Positions 52,102 to 61,174 of a stretch of DNA of 64,000 nt are shown piece by piece. Made by a program: the position numbers and the translations under genes. The notes below the pieces were generated by a model that made no database searches, was not told the DNA's origin, and saw only the letters and a program-made list of their open reading frames with translations. This stretch comes from an uncultured Exiguobacterium sp. (GTDB lineage Bacteria > Bacillota > Bacilli > Exiguobacteriales > Exiguobacteriaceae), in contig CAJYMC010000007.1 of the NCBI GenBank assembly GCA_913775715.1, positions 1,364,001 through 1,428,000 on the forward strand, given 5' to 3'. How positions within the stretch are numbered: the stretch's first letter is position 1; each line of letters begins with the position of its first letter.

Positions 52102-53037
52102 ATGTTGACGATTTATCGAAGCGATGTCACCGGGGCAGTCAACGAGATACAGGAGTTCACGAAAGGTTCCTGGATCCATCTTGTCAATCCGACAAAGGAT
52201 GAAGCCGACCAAGTCATCGCTGCTACGAATATTCCAGAGGATTTCATTTATGACCCTTTGGATGTAGAAGAAAAACCACGTTTTGAAAAAGATGAAGAAG
52301 GTCTACTGATGATCGTCGACGTTCCCTACATCGAAGAAGAATCATCAGGACGCCGTTATAATACGATTCCGCTCGGTATCATCGTGACATCTCGTCATTT
52401 CATAACCGTTTGTTCGCAACAGCTCGATGTCCTGACGTTATTCTCGAGTGGTAAATTGCGTGGCTTCCGGACGAATTATCGATCGCGCTTCGTATTCCAG
52501 ATTCTCTACAAAGTCAGTTCCTCGTATTTACGTTTCTTGCGTCAAATCGACCGTCGCATGGACGAACTTGAGGAAGAACTTCAACGTTCGATGCGAAATC
52601 AAGAAATTTTTCAATTGATGAACCTTCAAAAATCATTGGTCTATTTCATGACGTCCTTGAAATCGAACGATGGTGTACTCGACCGGATCATCAAGACACC
52701 AAGTCTTGAGAAACATGAAGACGATGAAGATTTACTCGAAGATGTCTTCGTTGAACACCGACAAGCGATGGAAATGGCTCAAATCTATAAGGATATCATC
52801 AGTTCGACGATGGATACGTTTGGTTCTGTCATCTCGAACAATGTTAACTTCGTCATGAAGTTCCTTGCCTCGATTACGATCGTCATCTCGATCCCGACGA
52901 TGATTTCCGGGATGTTCGGGATGAACGTCCACGTACCCTGGGAAGGAGAAGTCATCGGTTTCTGGATCGTCTTCGGCATGATGATTTTCTTCTCTGGGCT
53001 TGCTGCGTTCATTTTATGGCGGAGAAGGTTCTTCTAG
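52102..53037 (+). CDS. corA: CorA family magnesium/divalent cation transporter
   Basis: 311 aa. A large N-terminal cytoplasmic domain with long helices (SFSK-type stalk from residue 130 to 240) is followed by two membrane helices; the GMN motif is present as SGMFGMNVHVPWE between them and the tail ends WRRRFF. Pentameric Mg2+ (or Co2+/Ni2+) channel-transporter. It shares the PVC-like spacing of Bacillus YfjQ/CorA. Own promoter, strong bidirectional terminator after it. Confidence 0.95.
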   Translation: MLTIYRSDVTGAVNEIQEFTKGSWIHLVNPTKDEADQVIAATNIPEDFIYDPLDVEEKPRFEKDEEGLLMIVDVPYIEEESSGRRYNTIPLGIIVTSRHFITVCSQQLDVLTLFSSGKLRGFRTNYRSRFVFQILYKVSSSYLRFLRQIDRRMDELEEELQRSMRNQEIFQLMNLQKSLVYFMTSLKSNDGVLDRIIKTPSLEKHEDDEDLLEDVFVEHRQAMEMAQIYKDIISSTMDTFGSVISNNVNFVMKFLASITIVISIPTMISGMFGMNVHVPWEGEVIGFWIVFGMMIFFSGLAAFILWRRRFF

Positions 53038-53066
53038 TTCAAGCAAGTTCAGAGCTTGTATGGCTA

Positions 53067-53107
53067 AAAAAGACTCAGCGACGGTGTTTCCGTCGCTGAG
53101 TCTTTTC
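53067..53107. terminator. Bidirectional terminator
   Basis: 13-bp perfect stem GACTCAGCGACGG (53073-53085/53091-53103) flanked by A and T runs; serves corA and the PP2C gene. Confidence 0.95.
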
Positions 53108-53117
53108 ATTTTACGAT

Positions 53118-54221
53118 TTAATTGATTTCGACCGTCACGAGACACAAATCATCCGCTTCATCACTTTGATCCGGTTGAATCAACTGATGAATGTTTGGTC
53201 CTTGTTGTTCAATCAGATTCTGGATAGCATAGATTCCTTCATCGATACCTTTACTGTAGAGTTCCATGAAACCGTCCGTATAGAGATAAACGCATCCTGG
53301 TGAGACGATGTCGATCGTCTTACTCGAATACGTCGAGTCTTCGAACATACCGACCGGAAGTCCCGTATTCTCAAGCGGAATGATTTGATCATTCATGCGT
53401 AACAAACCAGGTGGATGCCCTGCGTTCGCATAGCTGAGTTTCATCTCATCTAAGTCGATGTAGAGGTAAACAGCAGTGAAATAGATTTCTGTCTCGTCTC
53501 CCGGGAACAAACGACTCATCTGCTGATTCAATTCTTCAAGCACTTGTGCTGGATCACCAATTCGGTGCACGAGTTCAAACAAAATCGAACTCATTCCCAT
53601 TGTGATCAGCGCAGAAGAGACACCGTGTCCCATAACGTCAAACAAGATGATGCCGTATTTATTCTGAGAGATGCGGTACCAGGCGTACATATCTCCTGCT
53701 AATTTCTTAGACGGGATATATGTCGCCATGATCCGGATCTCATCGTCTTCGATATTCGCACTCAGCACACTCTGTTGCAATTTTTGCGCTAAGTCAAAGT
53801 CTTCCTGTAATACTTTTTCATAGCGTTTTCGCGCATCGATTGCTTGCTTCAGACCAATCGCGTTACGAACTCGCGCGAGCAATTCCGTTTTTCGGATCGG
53901 TTTCGTCGTATAATCGGATGCCCCTGCATTCAGTCCATCAACGATATCTTCTTCGTTGGATCGCCCGGAAACGATCAGAATCGGTAATTCATCAAGACCA
54001 AACCGTTTTCGAATCAAACGTGTTGCCTCGATTCCACTGATCCCCGGCATTTCGACGTCGAGCAGGACGACATCTAATTTTTCAATGAATAACGGATCCT
54101 CCATTAATTCAATTGCTTCTTCCCCACTCATCGCCTTGACGACGTCATAGCCTTCATTTTCTAACAATCGCTCTAGGAGCATTAAATTCGTTAACTCATC
54201 ATCTACGACCAAAATACTCAT
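53118..54221 (-). CDS. Response regulator with PP2C/SpoIIE phosphatase output (RsbU-like)
   Basis: 367 aa. Residues 1-125 are a receiver domain (VVDDE D7/D8, phosphoacceptor D55 in VVLLDVEMPG, K in TTKPIRKTE). Residues 140-175 form a coiled linker, then the PP2C/SpoIIE domain: KKLAGDMYAW, DVMGHGVSSAL, SYANAGHPPGL, LYTDGFMELYS, and DEADDLCLVTV, keeping the metal-binding aspartates and glycines. Such proteins dephosphorylate anti-anti-sigma (RsbV/SpoIIAA-like) proteins. Input is through the receiver, probably from a phosphorelay. CGAGGTGAC precedes the ATG. Confidence 0.9.
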   Translation of the reverse strand: MSILVVDDELTNLMLLERLLENEGYDVVKAMSGEEAIELMEDPLFIEKLDVVLLDVEMPGISGIEATRLIRKRFGLDELPILIVSGRSNEEDIVDGLNAGASDYTTKPIRKTELLARVRNAIGLKQAIDARKRYEKVLQEDFDLAQKLQQSVLSANIEDDEIRIMATYIPSKKLAGDMYAWYRISQNKYGIILFDVMGHGVSSALITMGMSSILFELVHRIGDPAQVLEELNQQMSRLFPGDETEIYFTAVYLYIDLDEMKLSYANAGHPPGLLRMNDQIIPLENTGLPVGMFEDSTYSSKTIDIVSPGCVYLYTDGFMELYSKGIDEGIYAIQNLIEQQGPNIHQLIQPDQSDEADDLCLVTVEIN

Positions 54222-54347
54222 CCGCCGTCACCTCGTTCCGTTTAACATGTTTATCTGACATCAGTTTAGCACACAACCTACAATTTCGTTTAGACGGAAG
54301 CTGCGTTTTCCGTCATACTAGAAAGTGAACGAAAGGAGGAGTGGACT

Positions 54348-54521
54348 ATGTGGTTATATGTCGTCTCCATTCTCATCATCGTATTCGTCTTGGTCGCCTC
54401 GATCATCGTCATTTCAAAAGGATATGGCTACAAAGGCAACAAAGATGATATCGAAATCGATTATGATGAAATCAACCGAAAACTTCGTCACGAAAATGAT
54501 GATGATTCATCCAACAAATGA
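54348..54521 (+). CDS. ytzI: Small membrane protein, YtzI-like, 57 aa
   Basis: Open frame ATG 54348 to TGA 54521 with GAAAGGAGGAG just upstream and a terminator directly after, so it is convincing despite its size. Residues 3-23 (LYVVSILIIVFVLVASIIVIS) form one membrane helix; then KGYGYKGNKDDIEIDYDEINRKL and an acidic C-terminus. It resembles B. subtilis YtzI, a single-pass protein of unknown function. The N-out or N-in orientation is not settled; the KGYGYK after the helix suggests C-terminus inside. Confidence 0.75.
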   Translation: MWLYVVSILIIVFVLVASIIVISKGYGYKGNKDDIEIDYDEINRKLRHENDDDSSNK

Positions 54522-54528
54522 ACCTCTT

Positions 54529-54556
54529 AGACCATCATATCACGATGGTCTTTTTT
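54529..54556 (+). terminator. Terminator of the ytzI-like gene
   Basis: 8-bp perfect stem 54529-54536/54544-54551 followed by TTTTT. Confidence 0.9.
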
Positions 54557-54588
54557 ATATTCATTTCAAATACATGTTATTTTTAAAT

Positions 54589-54613
54589 GTTTTTTATTCA
54601 CTCACAAGGGTAT
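54589..54613 (+). promoter_or_regulatory. SigB-type promoter of the YtxH gene
   Basis: GTTTTT (54589-54594), 13-nt spacer, GGGTAT (54608-54613): near-consensus SigB promoter 43 nt before the ATG. Confidence 0.75.
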
Positions 54614-54655
54614 ATCCATATCATGGTTAAATATTATCTCAAGGGAGTGTTCATC

Positions 54656-55207
54656 ATGGAACCGAAGCTTCAACATGATCCACACGCAGCACACGCAGAA
54701 CATCCGAATCGCCAGTTCGATCAGGAAGAATCATCAGGTCGTCAAATCAATCTCGTCACAGGGATGTTGCTCGGTGCCCTTGTCGGCGGTCTATTGACGC
54801 TACTTAGTTCTTCGTCTCGCCAAAATACGAAACAAAGCTTACGGGGAGCGAAAGATTCCGTCTCTACTCTCGCTTCTTCTATTAAGGAAGATCCGTCAGG
54901 TAAAGCATCACAAGTCATCAATCAAGTGAAGAGTGCTTCAAGCATCATTCAAGAAGTCGCATCTGACGTTCAAAATGTCTATGACAAAGTGAACACAGAG
55001 CTTGAAACGGTGAAATCAGATGCCTCGACGGTGAAAGAGACGGTCAATGAGACGAAAGGTGACTTGAATGCGATTAGCAATAAAGTCGTCGAAGCGAAGG
55101 ATGTCGCACTCGGCAAAGAAGAACCACCTGCTGAGCACGACGCTTCTAATTCACAAGCAAAGGATTCTCAATCTTCTGAGGAAAAACATAAAGGTGAAGG
55201 TATCTAA
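54656..55207 (+). CDS. YtxH family general stress protein
   Basis: 183 aa from ATG 54656 (AAGGGAG upstream; the open frame extends 23 codons through the promoter region without sense). ITY-free, with one hydrophobic stretch near residues 35-50 (LVTGMLLGALVGGLLTLL), typical of the YtxH domain; then a low-complexity, K/E/S/T-rich helical region (DVQNVYDKVNTELETVKSDASTVKETVNETKGDL) like LEA or extracytoplasmic stress proteins. The SigB-type promoter fits general stress function. Confidence 0.85.
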   Translation: MEPKLQHDPHAAHAEHPNRQFDQEESSGRQINLVTGMLLGALVGGLLTLLSSSSRQNTKQSLRGAKDSVSTLASSIKEDPSGKASQVINQVKSASSIIQEVASDVQNVYDKVNTELETVKSDASTVKETVNETKGDLNAISNKVVEAKDVALGKEEPPAEHDASNSQAKDSQSSEEKHKGEGI

Positions 55208-55231
55208 TCATGTGGTACACTTCTTCATTCT

Positions 55232-55261
55232 CCCCGACGTGTTTAACATGTCGGGGTTTTT
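55232..55261 (+). terminator. Terminator of the YtxH gene
   Basis: Stem CCCCGAC.../...GTCGGGG (55232-55256) followed by TTTTT; overlaps the convergent YdcF-like stop. Confidence 0.9.
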
Positions 55262-55844
55262 AGCGAATAAATTGAACAACAATCGCAACGCGTTCTCGCA
55301 TTCCGAATCGAAGGACTCCTGAAAGGGGTGTCTCAGCCGGAATCGCGTCCGTCTGTAATCCCAGTTGTTTCGCCTCTTTTCGAGCGCGATACAGATGAAA
55401 ATCTGACGTGACGATCGAGACACGTCGGATATCCTTTGGTAACAAATCTTTTGAATACTGTAGATTTTCCGTCGTTGATGTCGAACTGGATTCAAGAATC
55501 AGTCGTTCTGCTTCAATACCGGACGCCACCATTCCACGTCGCATCGCTTCTGCTTCCGAGATATCTTCATCTGGTCCTTGTCCACCACTCAAGATGAAGC
55601 GGACGTTCGGATATTGTTTTCCATATGCGGCTGCCGCCTGAATCCGGTTATGTAGGATTTGCGACGGTTTTTCGCCTTTGACACCTGCGCCAAGAACGAT
55701 GACATATGGTGACGACCCATCAGCGAGTGGTCGTTCTCCTCTACTGACGAAGATTCCGACACTGTACCAGAAGGCGACACAAGCGACGATCCCCCCACCA
55801 ACCAGCCATTTAATGTTTCGTTTGTTGAACGTGCGTTTAATCAT
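55260..55844 (-). CDS. YdcF/SanA family DUF218 protein
   Basis: 194 aa. One N-terminal membrane helix (residues 12-31, WLVGGGIVACVAFWYSVGIF), then the DUF218 domain with VLGAGVKGEKPSQILHNRIQAAAAYGKQ, VRFILSGGQGPDEDISEAEAM and VSIVTSDFHLYRARKEA. The domain faces outside; relatives are linked to envelope barrier and vancomycin-type sensitivity in E. coli (SanA) and are DUF218 of unknown activity. GAAAGGTC precedes the ATG. Confidence 0.88.
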   Translation of the reverse strand: MIKRTFNKRNIKWLVGGGIVACVAFWYSVGIFVSRGERPLADGSSPYVIVLGAGVKGEKPSQILHNRIQAAAAYGKQYPNVRFILSGGQGPDEDISEAEAMRRGMVASGIEAERLILESSSTSTTENLQYSKDLLPKDIRRVSIVTSDFHLYRARKEAKQLGLQTDAIPAETPLSGVLRFGMRERVAIVVQFIR

Positions 55845-55932
55845 ACCGTACGACCTTTCTACTAAAAAATGGTTTACGGTATGCTGTACGCATGATGGTT
55901 GTAAAAAGTTTCAACCTGATGAGCTTTGACTT

Positions 55933-55974
55933 AAAAAATGCGATGCTCTCTGAATCGAGAACATCGCATTTTCC
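55933..55974 (-). terminator. Rho-independent terminator of the endonuclease gene
   Basis: AAAATGCGATG...CATCGCATTTT arms (55934-55974) with inner TCTC/GAGA pairs; T run on the minus strand. Confidence 0.9.
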
Positions 55975-55991
55975 TATAGATTGACTCGACA

Positions 55992-56816
55992 TCAATTTCC
56001 CCAAATGGATGTCACGTATTCCGGATGATCGATGAATGGATTCCGGTTTTTTTGCCACTTCTCAAAGATGACATCGTTCCGGCGCATTTCGAAACTATCC
56101 ACTGGGTCGAGTTTATTCCATGCTTTTAACGTCGATAATTTCCCGTGTAATGGATTTGTTCCATTGTTGACGGTTTCTGAAGTCTCGAGATCAATTTCTC
56201 CGCCACCTTCATAGCGAACCGCCATGTAGAAGATCATTCGTGCAATGTCACCTTTGACACGGTTCGGTGGTTCCCACGAATCGCCATCACGGTAACAATC
56301 GCATCCACTATATTTCGTACCGCCATTGTCGAAGTCAAGATTTCCCCGTGCACTGTTGACAACAACATCTTCCGGACGCAAGTGATGCAAGTCTGTTCCC
56401 GGTCCGTTCGTCGTACCAAAGTCACCGTGCGACTTTGCCCAGACATGTTCCCGGTTCCATTGACCGACATTGCCACCGTTGTTACTTTTCGCAATCGATT
56501 TCCCCGTGTACAACTCGATGACATTGTTCGCATTGTTTGGATCTTGATCCGTTTCTTTCAGTGCTGTCCATACCGTGTCGTATGACACTTGTGTATGGTT
56601 GTCAATGATATCGTGCAGCGATGCCTTCAACGCTGCCCCTGTCTTCCCTGCTGCTGGTAGATAGTACGCATCAATCGTCGATTGTGACGTGACCATCTGC
56701 GGACTTGTCGATACTTGTTTTGGATCGACTGTTTTTGCTGTGACCGGCGTAAAGACGATTGACCCGAGCGCAAGTGTTGCGGCAAGCGCACCTGTGACCT
56801 TTGACTTCCAGTTCAT
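55992..56816 (-). CDS. Secreted endonuclease I family nuclease (Bsn/YurI-like)
   Basis: 274 aa with a Sec signal peptide (MNWKSKVTGALAATLALGSIVFTPVTAK, cleavage near residue 27). Endonuclease I core: GQWNREHVWAKSHGDFG, then TDLHHLRPEDVVVNSARGNLDF and RGDIARMIFYMAVRY; the catalytic H in WNREHVW and the N/E Mg sites are present. It degrades extracellular RNA/DNA, releasing nucleosides for the pdp/punA/deoB salvage genes elsewhere in the window. Two cysteines lie close (GCDC). GAGGGGG precedes the ATG. Confidence 0.92.
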   Translation of the reverse strand: MNWKSKVTGALAATLALGSIVFTPVTAKTVDPKQVSTSPQMVTSQSTIDAYYLPAAGKTGAALKASLHDIIDNHTQVSYDTVWTALKETDQDPNNANNVIELYTGKSIAKSNNGGNVGQWNREHVWAKSHGDFGTTNGPGTDLHHLRPEDVVVNSARGNLDFDNGGTKYSGCDCYRDGDSWEPPNRVKGDIARMIFYMAVRYEGGGEIDLETSETVNNGTNPLHGKLSTLKAWNKLDPVDSFEMRRNDVIFEKWQKNRNPFIDHPEYVTSIWGN

Positions 56817-57105
56817 GTGTGTTCCCCCTCGATTGGTATGTATGAAAGCGGGTGTTACACGCTCATTTTCACATCGAATCCATTCGTCGTGGAAGATGGA
56901 CGATAGACCCGCTTTTTTGAAGATGAGTCGTCATTCAGAATATTCATCGAAAGGCAACGGTTAGATGGTCCTGATTTTTTTCATTCATGACGTCAATCCC
57001 ATCAAAATATTTCTCCAGAAGAAATATTCCAGGGTCAAAAGTCACGAACGAAAGAGTCTTACAAATAAGAATCTGGGACGATATTCCTTTCCTCTGAGGC
57101 TTCAC

Positions 57106-57111
57106 TATAAT
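57106..57111 (+). promoter_or_regulatory. -10 element of the amylase promoter
   Basis: TATAAT with a weak -35 (ATTCCT around 57083-57088); the transcript start is expected about 57118, directly at the cre. Confidence 0.55.
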
Positions 57112-57117
57112 AAATTA

Positions 57118-57131
57118 TGCAAACGCTTTCA
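57118..57131 (+). promoter_or_regulatory. CcpA cre site over the amylase start point
   Basis: TGCAAACGCTTTCA fits TGNAANCGNWNNCA fully and is placed like amyO of B. subtilis amyE, so glucose repression by CcpA is expected. Confidence 0.85.
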
Positions 57132-57142
57132 CAAAATTATGA

Positions 57143-58696
<1,554 letters not shown>

Positions 58697-58702
58697 GCAT
58701 TC

Positions 58703-58736
58703 AAAAGGTCTCTTCCATATGACGGGAGAGACCTTT
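58703..58736. terminator. Bidirectional terminator
   Basis: 10-bp stem AAAGGTCTCT/AGAGACCTTT (58704-58713/58727-58736) between the amylase and the convergent SDR; T-rich on both strands. Confidence 0.9.
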
Positions 58737-58741
58737 CTTCT

Positions 58742-59356
58742 TCATTCAGCTAAACCGACACTCGATTTGATATGATCTTCTGTTTCAATCGCTTGTAAGA
58801 GGAAATGCGCCACATCTGCACGATTGATCTGTTTCGCATCTTCCGGTACACCGGTATCTGCTTGACGATAAAGTCCCGTCAACGGACCGTTCAGTAAGCG
58901 AAGTGGTCGGGCTACCGTATAGTTCAAATCTGCTTGTTGTAAAAGCGCGATCGCTTGACGGTGATCCTTCAGTGGATTTTTCAGAATCCGCTGAGCGAGC
59001 ATCCCTTGTACACCCGGTAATTCATCATCAACACCGGCAGACGCGACATAACCAATCCGCTCTACCCCCTGTTTTTTCATCGCTGTCACGATCCGAACGA
59101 GACTCCGTTCTAAAAAGCCACTGTAGGCAAGACTTTCCGTACCGAGTGCCGTCAGGACAGCCTCTTGACCGGCAACAGCAGCCGTCACCGCTTCTTGATC
59201 GAGCACGTCGCCTTTCACGACGTGTAACCGTTCGTCACGTAGCGTCAGTTTTTCCGGACTGCGGACGAATGCTGTGACCTCATGCCCGTGATCAATCGCT
59301 TGCTTGACCAGTTCTTGCCCCGTTTGACCCGTCGCTCCAAAAATAATCAATTTCAT
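58742..59356 (-). CDS. NAD(P)H-binding atypical SDR (YwnB-like)
   Basis: 204 aa from ATG 59356 (AGAAAGGGTG before it; the open frame begins 14 codons earlier without a site). MKLIIFGATGQTGQELVKQAIDHGHEVTAFVRSPEKL is the GxxGxxG nucleotide-binding start of the NAD(P)H-binding/NmrA-like family; YVASAGVDDELPG and YTVARPLRLLNGPLTG follow. No catalytic YxxxK at the usual spacing. Relatives act as redox sensors or flavin/biliverdin reductases; role unknown here. A GGGTAT lies upstream on the same strand. Confidence 0.85.
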   Translation of the reverse strand: MKLIIFGATGQTGQELVKQAIDHGHEVTAFVRSPEKLTLRDERLHVVKGDVLDQEAVTAAVAGQEAVLTALGTESLAYSGFLERSLVRIVTAMKKQGVERIGYVASAGVDDELPGVQGMLAQRILKNPLKDHRQAIALLQQADLNYTVARPLRLLNGPLTGLYRQADTGVPEDAKQINRADVAHFLLQAIETEDHIKSSVGLAE

Positions 59357-59537
59357 ACAAAACACCCTTTCTCTTTCAAGAACCACTGATTCCATCATAC
59401 CCTCACCACTTGAAAATGAATCGTCTTACCTTGTCTTTATTTTCAGAAAATTGTTTTTATTTGTTAAGCGTGTATGCTAAAATCTTCCTAAGTGCATATG
59501 GATATTTTTTCCTTAAAAACAGGAAGGAGGATCGCTT

Positions 59538-60227
59538 GTGTTACGGCAACGCTTTATCATGTCGCTTGGTGTCATTCTGATTGGTCTGTTCTTGTTTCAA
59601 ACCGTCACGACGTACGTCTATACGCATTACATCATGCCGGATCCTTTTAAAAAGTCTTCGATGGCAGAAACTGAAGCGAACGGCGAAATTAGTTTTAAAG
59701 AAGGTCATTTACCTACTAAAACAAAAGGCAAGATGCCTTTTGAACCGATCGATCCACGACCTGGTCCAAAAGAACTCTGGAAATCTCTTAAAGCGGATGC
59801 TTCTGACTCCCCCTTTTCTTATCTGCAATATGTCATTTTAATCAGCTTGTTTAGTTTCATGGTCTGGAAACTCGTTCAGTCACGCCGCGTGAAAAAACGG
59901 CGCAGGTCTACAGGAGAAGTAACGGATGACGTTCCATTCGCTCAATCGATCTTTCATCCTATTTCTTTAAGAAAATCGCCTTACCTGTATGCATCGTATT
60001 CGTCTTCACGTGTCCGTGATCTCGTCATCCGCTTTGAGCAACACTTACCGCGCAGTCAGCAACGTCGTCCGAACGAAACGCTCGAAGACTGGTTACGTCG
60101 GATTAAGGTCCCTGTCGATTTTCAGCTGTATCGGAATATTCGATATGGTGACATGTCGGAAACAATCGTCACGGACGATGAGATTCTACGCTTCGAACAA
60201 CAATTAGCACGCTACTCAACTAGTTAA
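59538..60227 (+). CDS. DUF4129 domain membrane protein
   Basis: 229 aa, GTG start (AAGGAGG upstream). N-terminal membrane helix (residues 8-27), an outside stretch to about 98, a second helix around residues 98-112 (YVILISLFSFMVWKLV), then a basic cytoplasmic part whose end (NETLEDWLRRIKVPVDF, ILRFEQQLARYST) matches the DUF4129 C-terminus. It usually accompanies MoxR and DUF58 genes, whose products follow here with 17-bp spacing. Function unknown; DUF4129 proteins are thought to be envelope-linked. Confidence 0.85.
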   Translation: MLRQRFIMSLGVILIGLFLFQTVTTYVYTHYIMPDPFKKSSMAETEANGEISFKEGHLPTKTKGKMPFEPIDPRPGPKELWKSLKADASDSPFSYLQYVILISLFSFMVWKLVQSRRVKKRRRSTGEVTDDVPFAQSIFHPISLRKSPYLYASYSSSRVRDLVIRFEQHLPRSQQRRPNETLEDWLRRIKVPVDFQLYRNIRYGDMSETIVTDDEILRFEQQLARYSTS

Positions 60228-60244
60228 CCTTGGAGGGATTTTCT

Positions 60245-61168
60245 GTGAAACTACAACAATTAAAAGACCAACTCAATTCGATCTATCTCGGTAAACCGGA
60301 CGTCATTGATCTCTGTCTGACGGCACTCATCGCAGAAGGACATATTCTATTAGAAGATGTACCGGGAACGGGGAAAACGATGCTCGCGAAGGCGCTCGCT
60401 CAAAGCTTCGAGAGTGCCTTCTCGCGGATCCAGTTCACGGCGGACCTTCTCCCGTCAGACGTCATTGGTTCGGACTTCTTCAACTTAAAGACGCAGGAGT
60501 TCGAGAATAAACGCGGTCCATTGTTTGCGAACGTCGTCTTGATCGATGAGATCAATCGCGCCGTTCCGCGGACACAATCGGCACTGCTTGAGGCGATGGA
60601 AGAACGTCAAGTCTCGATCGGTGGAACGACCTATCAGATGCCAGCCCCATTCTTCGTCATCGCAACGCAAAACCCGATTGAATCGGCAGGAACATTCCCA
60701 CTACCGGACGCCCAACTCGACCGATTCATGGTCGCGATCGAAGTTGGTTATCCGGATTTTGAGAACGAACGTCGCTTATTGTCTGAGATTCTAACGAACG
60801 TCCGTCGGTCAGCCGTCGGGATCGCGTCAGGTGGCGACTTGATTTCCTGGCAGGAAGAGGCACGCCGTGTCCATGCATCGCAAGACGTGCTCGATTATCT
60901 ATTACACATCGTTCAAGCGACACGAAACCATGAACTCATTGAAGTTGGCGTCAGTCCGCGTGGAGCGATTGCATTACTTCGCGCCTCGCAAAGCTATGCG
61001 TTCTTGAATCAACGCGACTTCATCATCCCGGAAGATATCAAATATCTTGCAAAACACGTCCTGTCCCATCGCCTGACATTGACACTCGAAGGTGGAATCA
61101 AGACGACGAAAGCGGCTGTTTTAACACATATTCTGGACGACGTGCCGGTTCCGGTCGAGATGGGGTGA
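60245..61168 (+). CDS. MoxR family AAA+ ATPase
   Basis: 307 aa from GTG 60245 (GGAGGG upstream; a TTG five codons earlier lies in it). Walker A GVPGTGKTMLAKALA near residue 42, Walker B VVLIDEINRAVPRTQSALLEAMEE, and ATQNPIESAGTFPLPDAQLDRF sensor motif. MoxR ATPases remodel VWA/DUF58 partner proteins. The DUF58 gene starts 6 nt downstream. Confidence 0.96.
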   Translation: MKLQQLKDQLNSIYLGKPDVIDLCLTALIAEGHILLEDVPGTGKTMLAKALAQSFESAFSRIQFTADLLPSDVIGSDFFNLKTQEFENKRGPLFANVVLIDEINRAVPRTQSALLEAMEERQVSIGGTTYQMPAPFFVIATQNPIESAGTFPLPDAQLDRFMVAIEVGYPDFENERRLLSEILTNVRRSAVGIASGGDLISWQEEARRVHASQDVLDYLLHIVQATRNHELIEVGVSPRGAIALLRASQSYAFLNQRDFIIPEDIKYLAKHVLSHRLTLTLEGGIKTTKAAVLTHILDDVPVPVEMG

Positions 61169-61174
61169 CGAATC

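Noticed and set aside
56843..56856. TGAAAGCGGGTGTT upstream of the nuclease as a cre site
   Set aside because: It lacks the fixed W/C-A positions at the 3' half and fits a hairpin arm better.
59397..59402. GGGTAT on the minus strand before the YwnB-like gene as a SigB -10
   Set aside because: The matching -35 (CATTTT) is poor, so I did not call a promoter.
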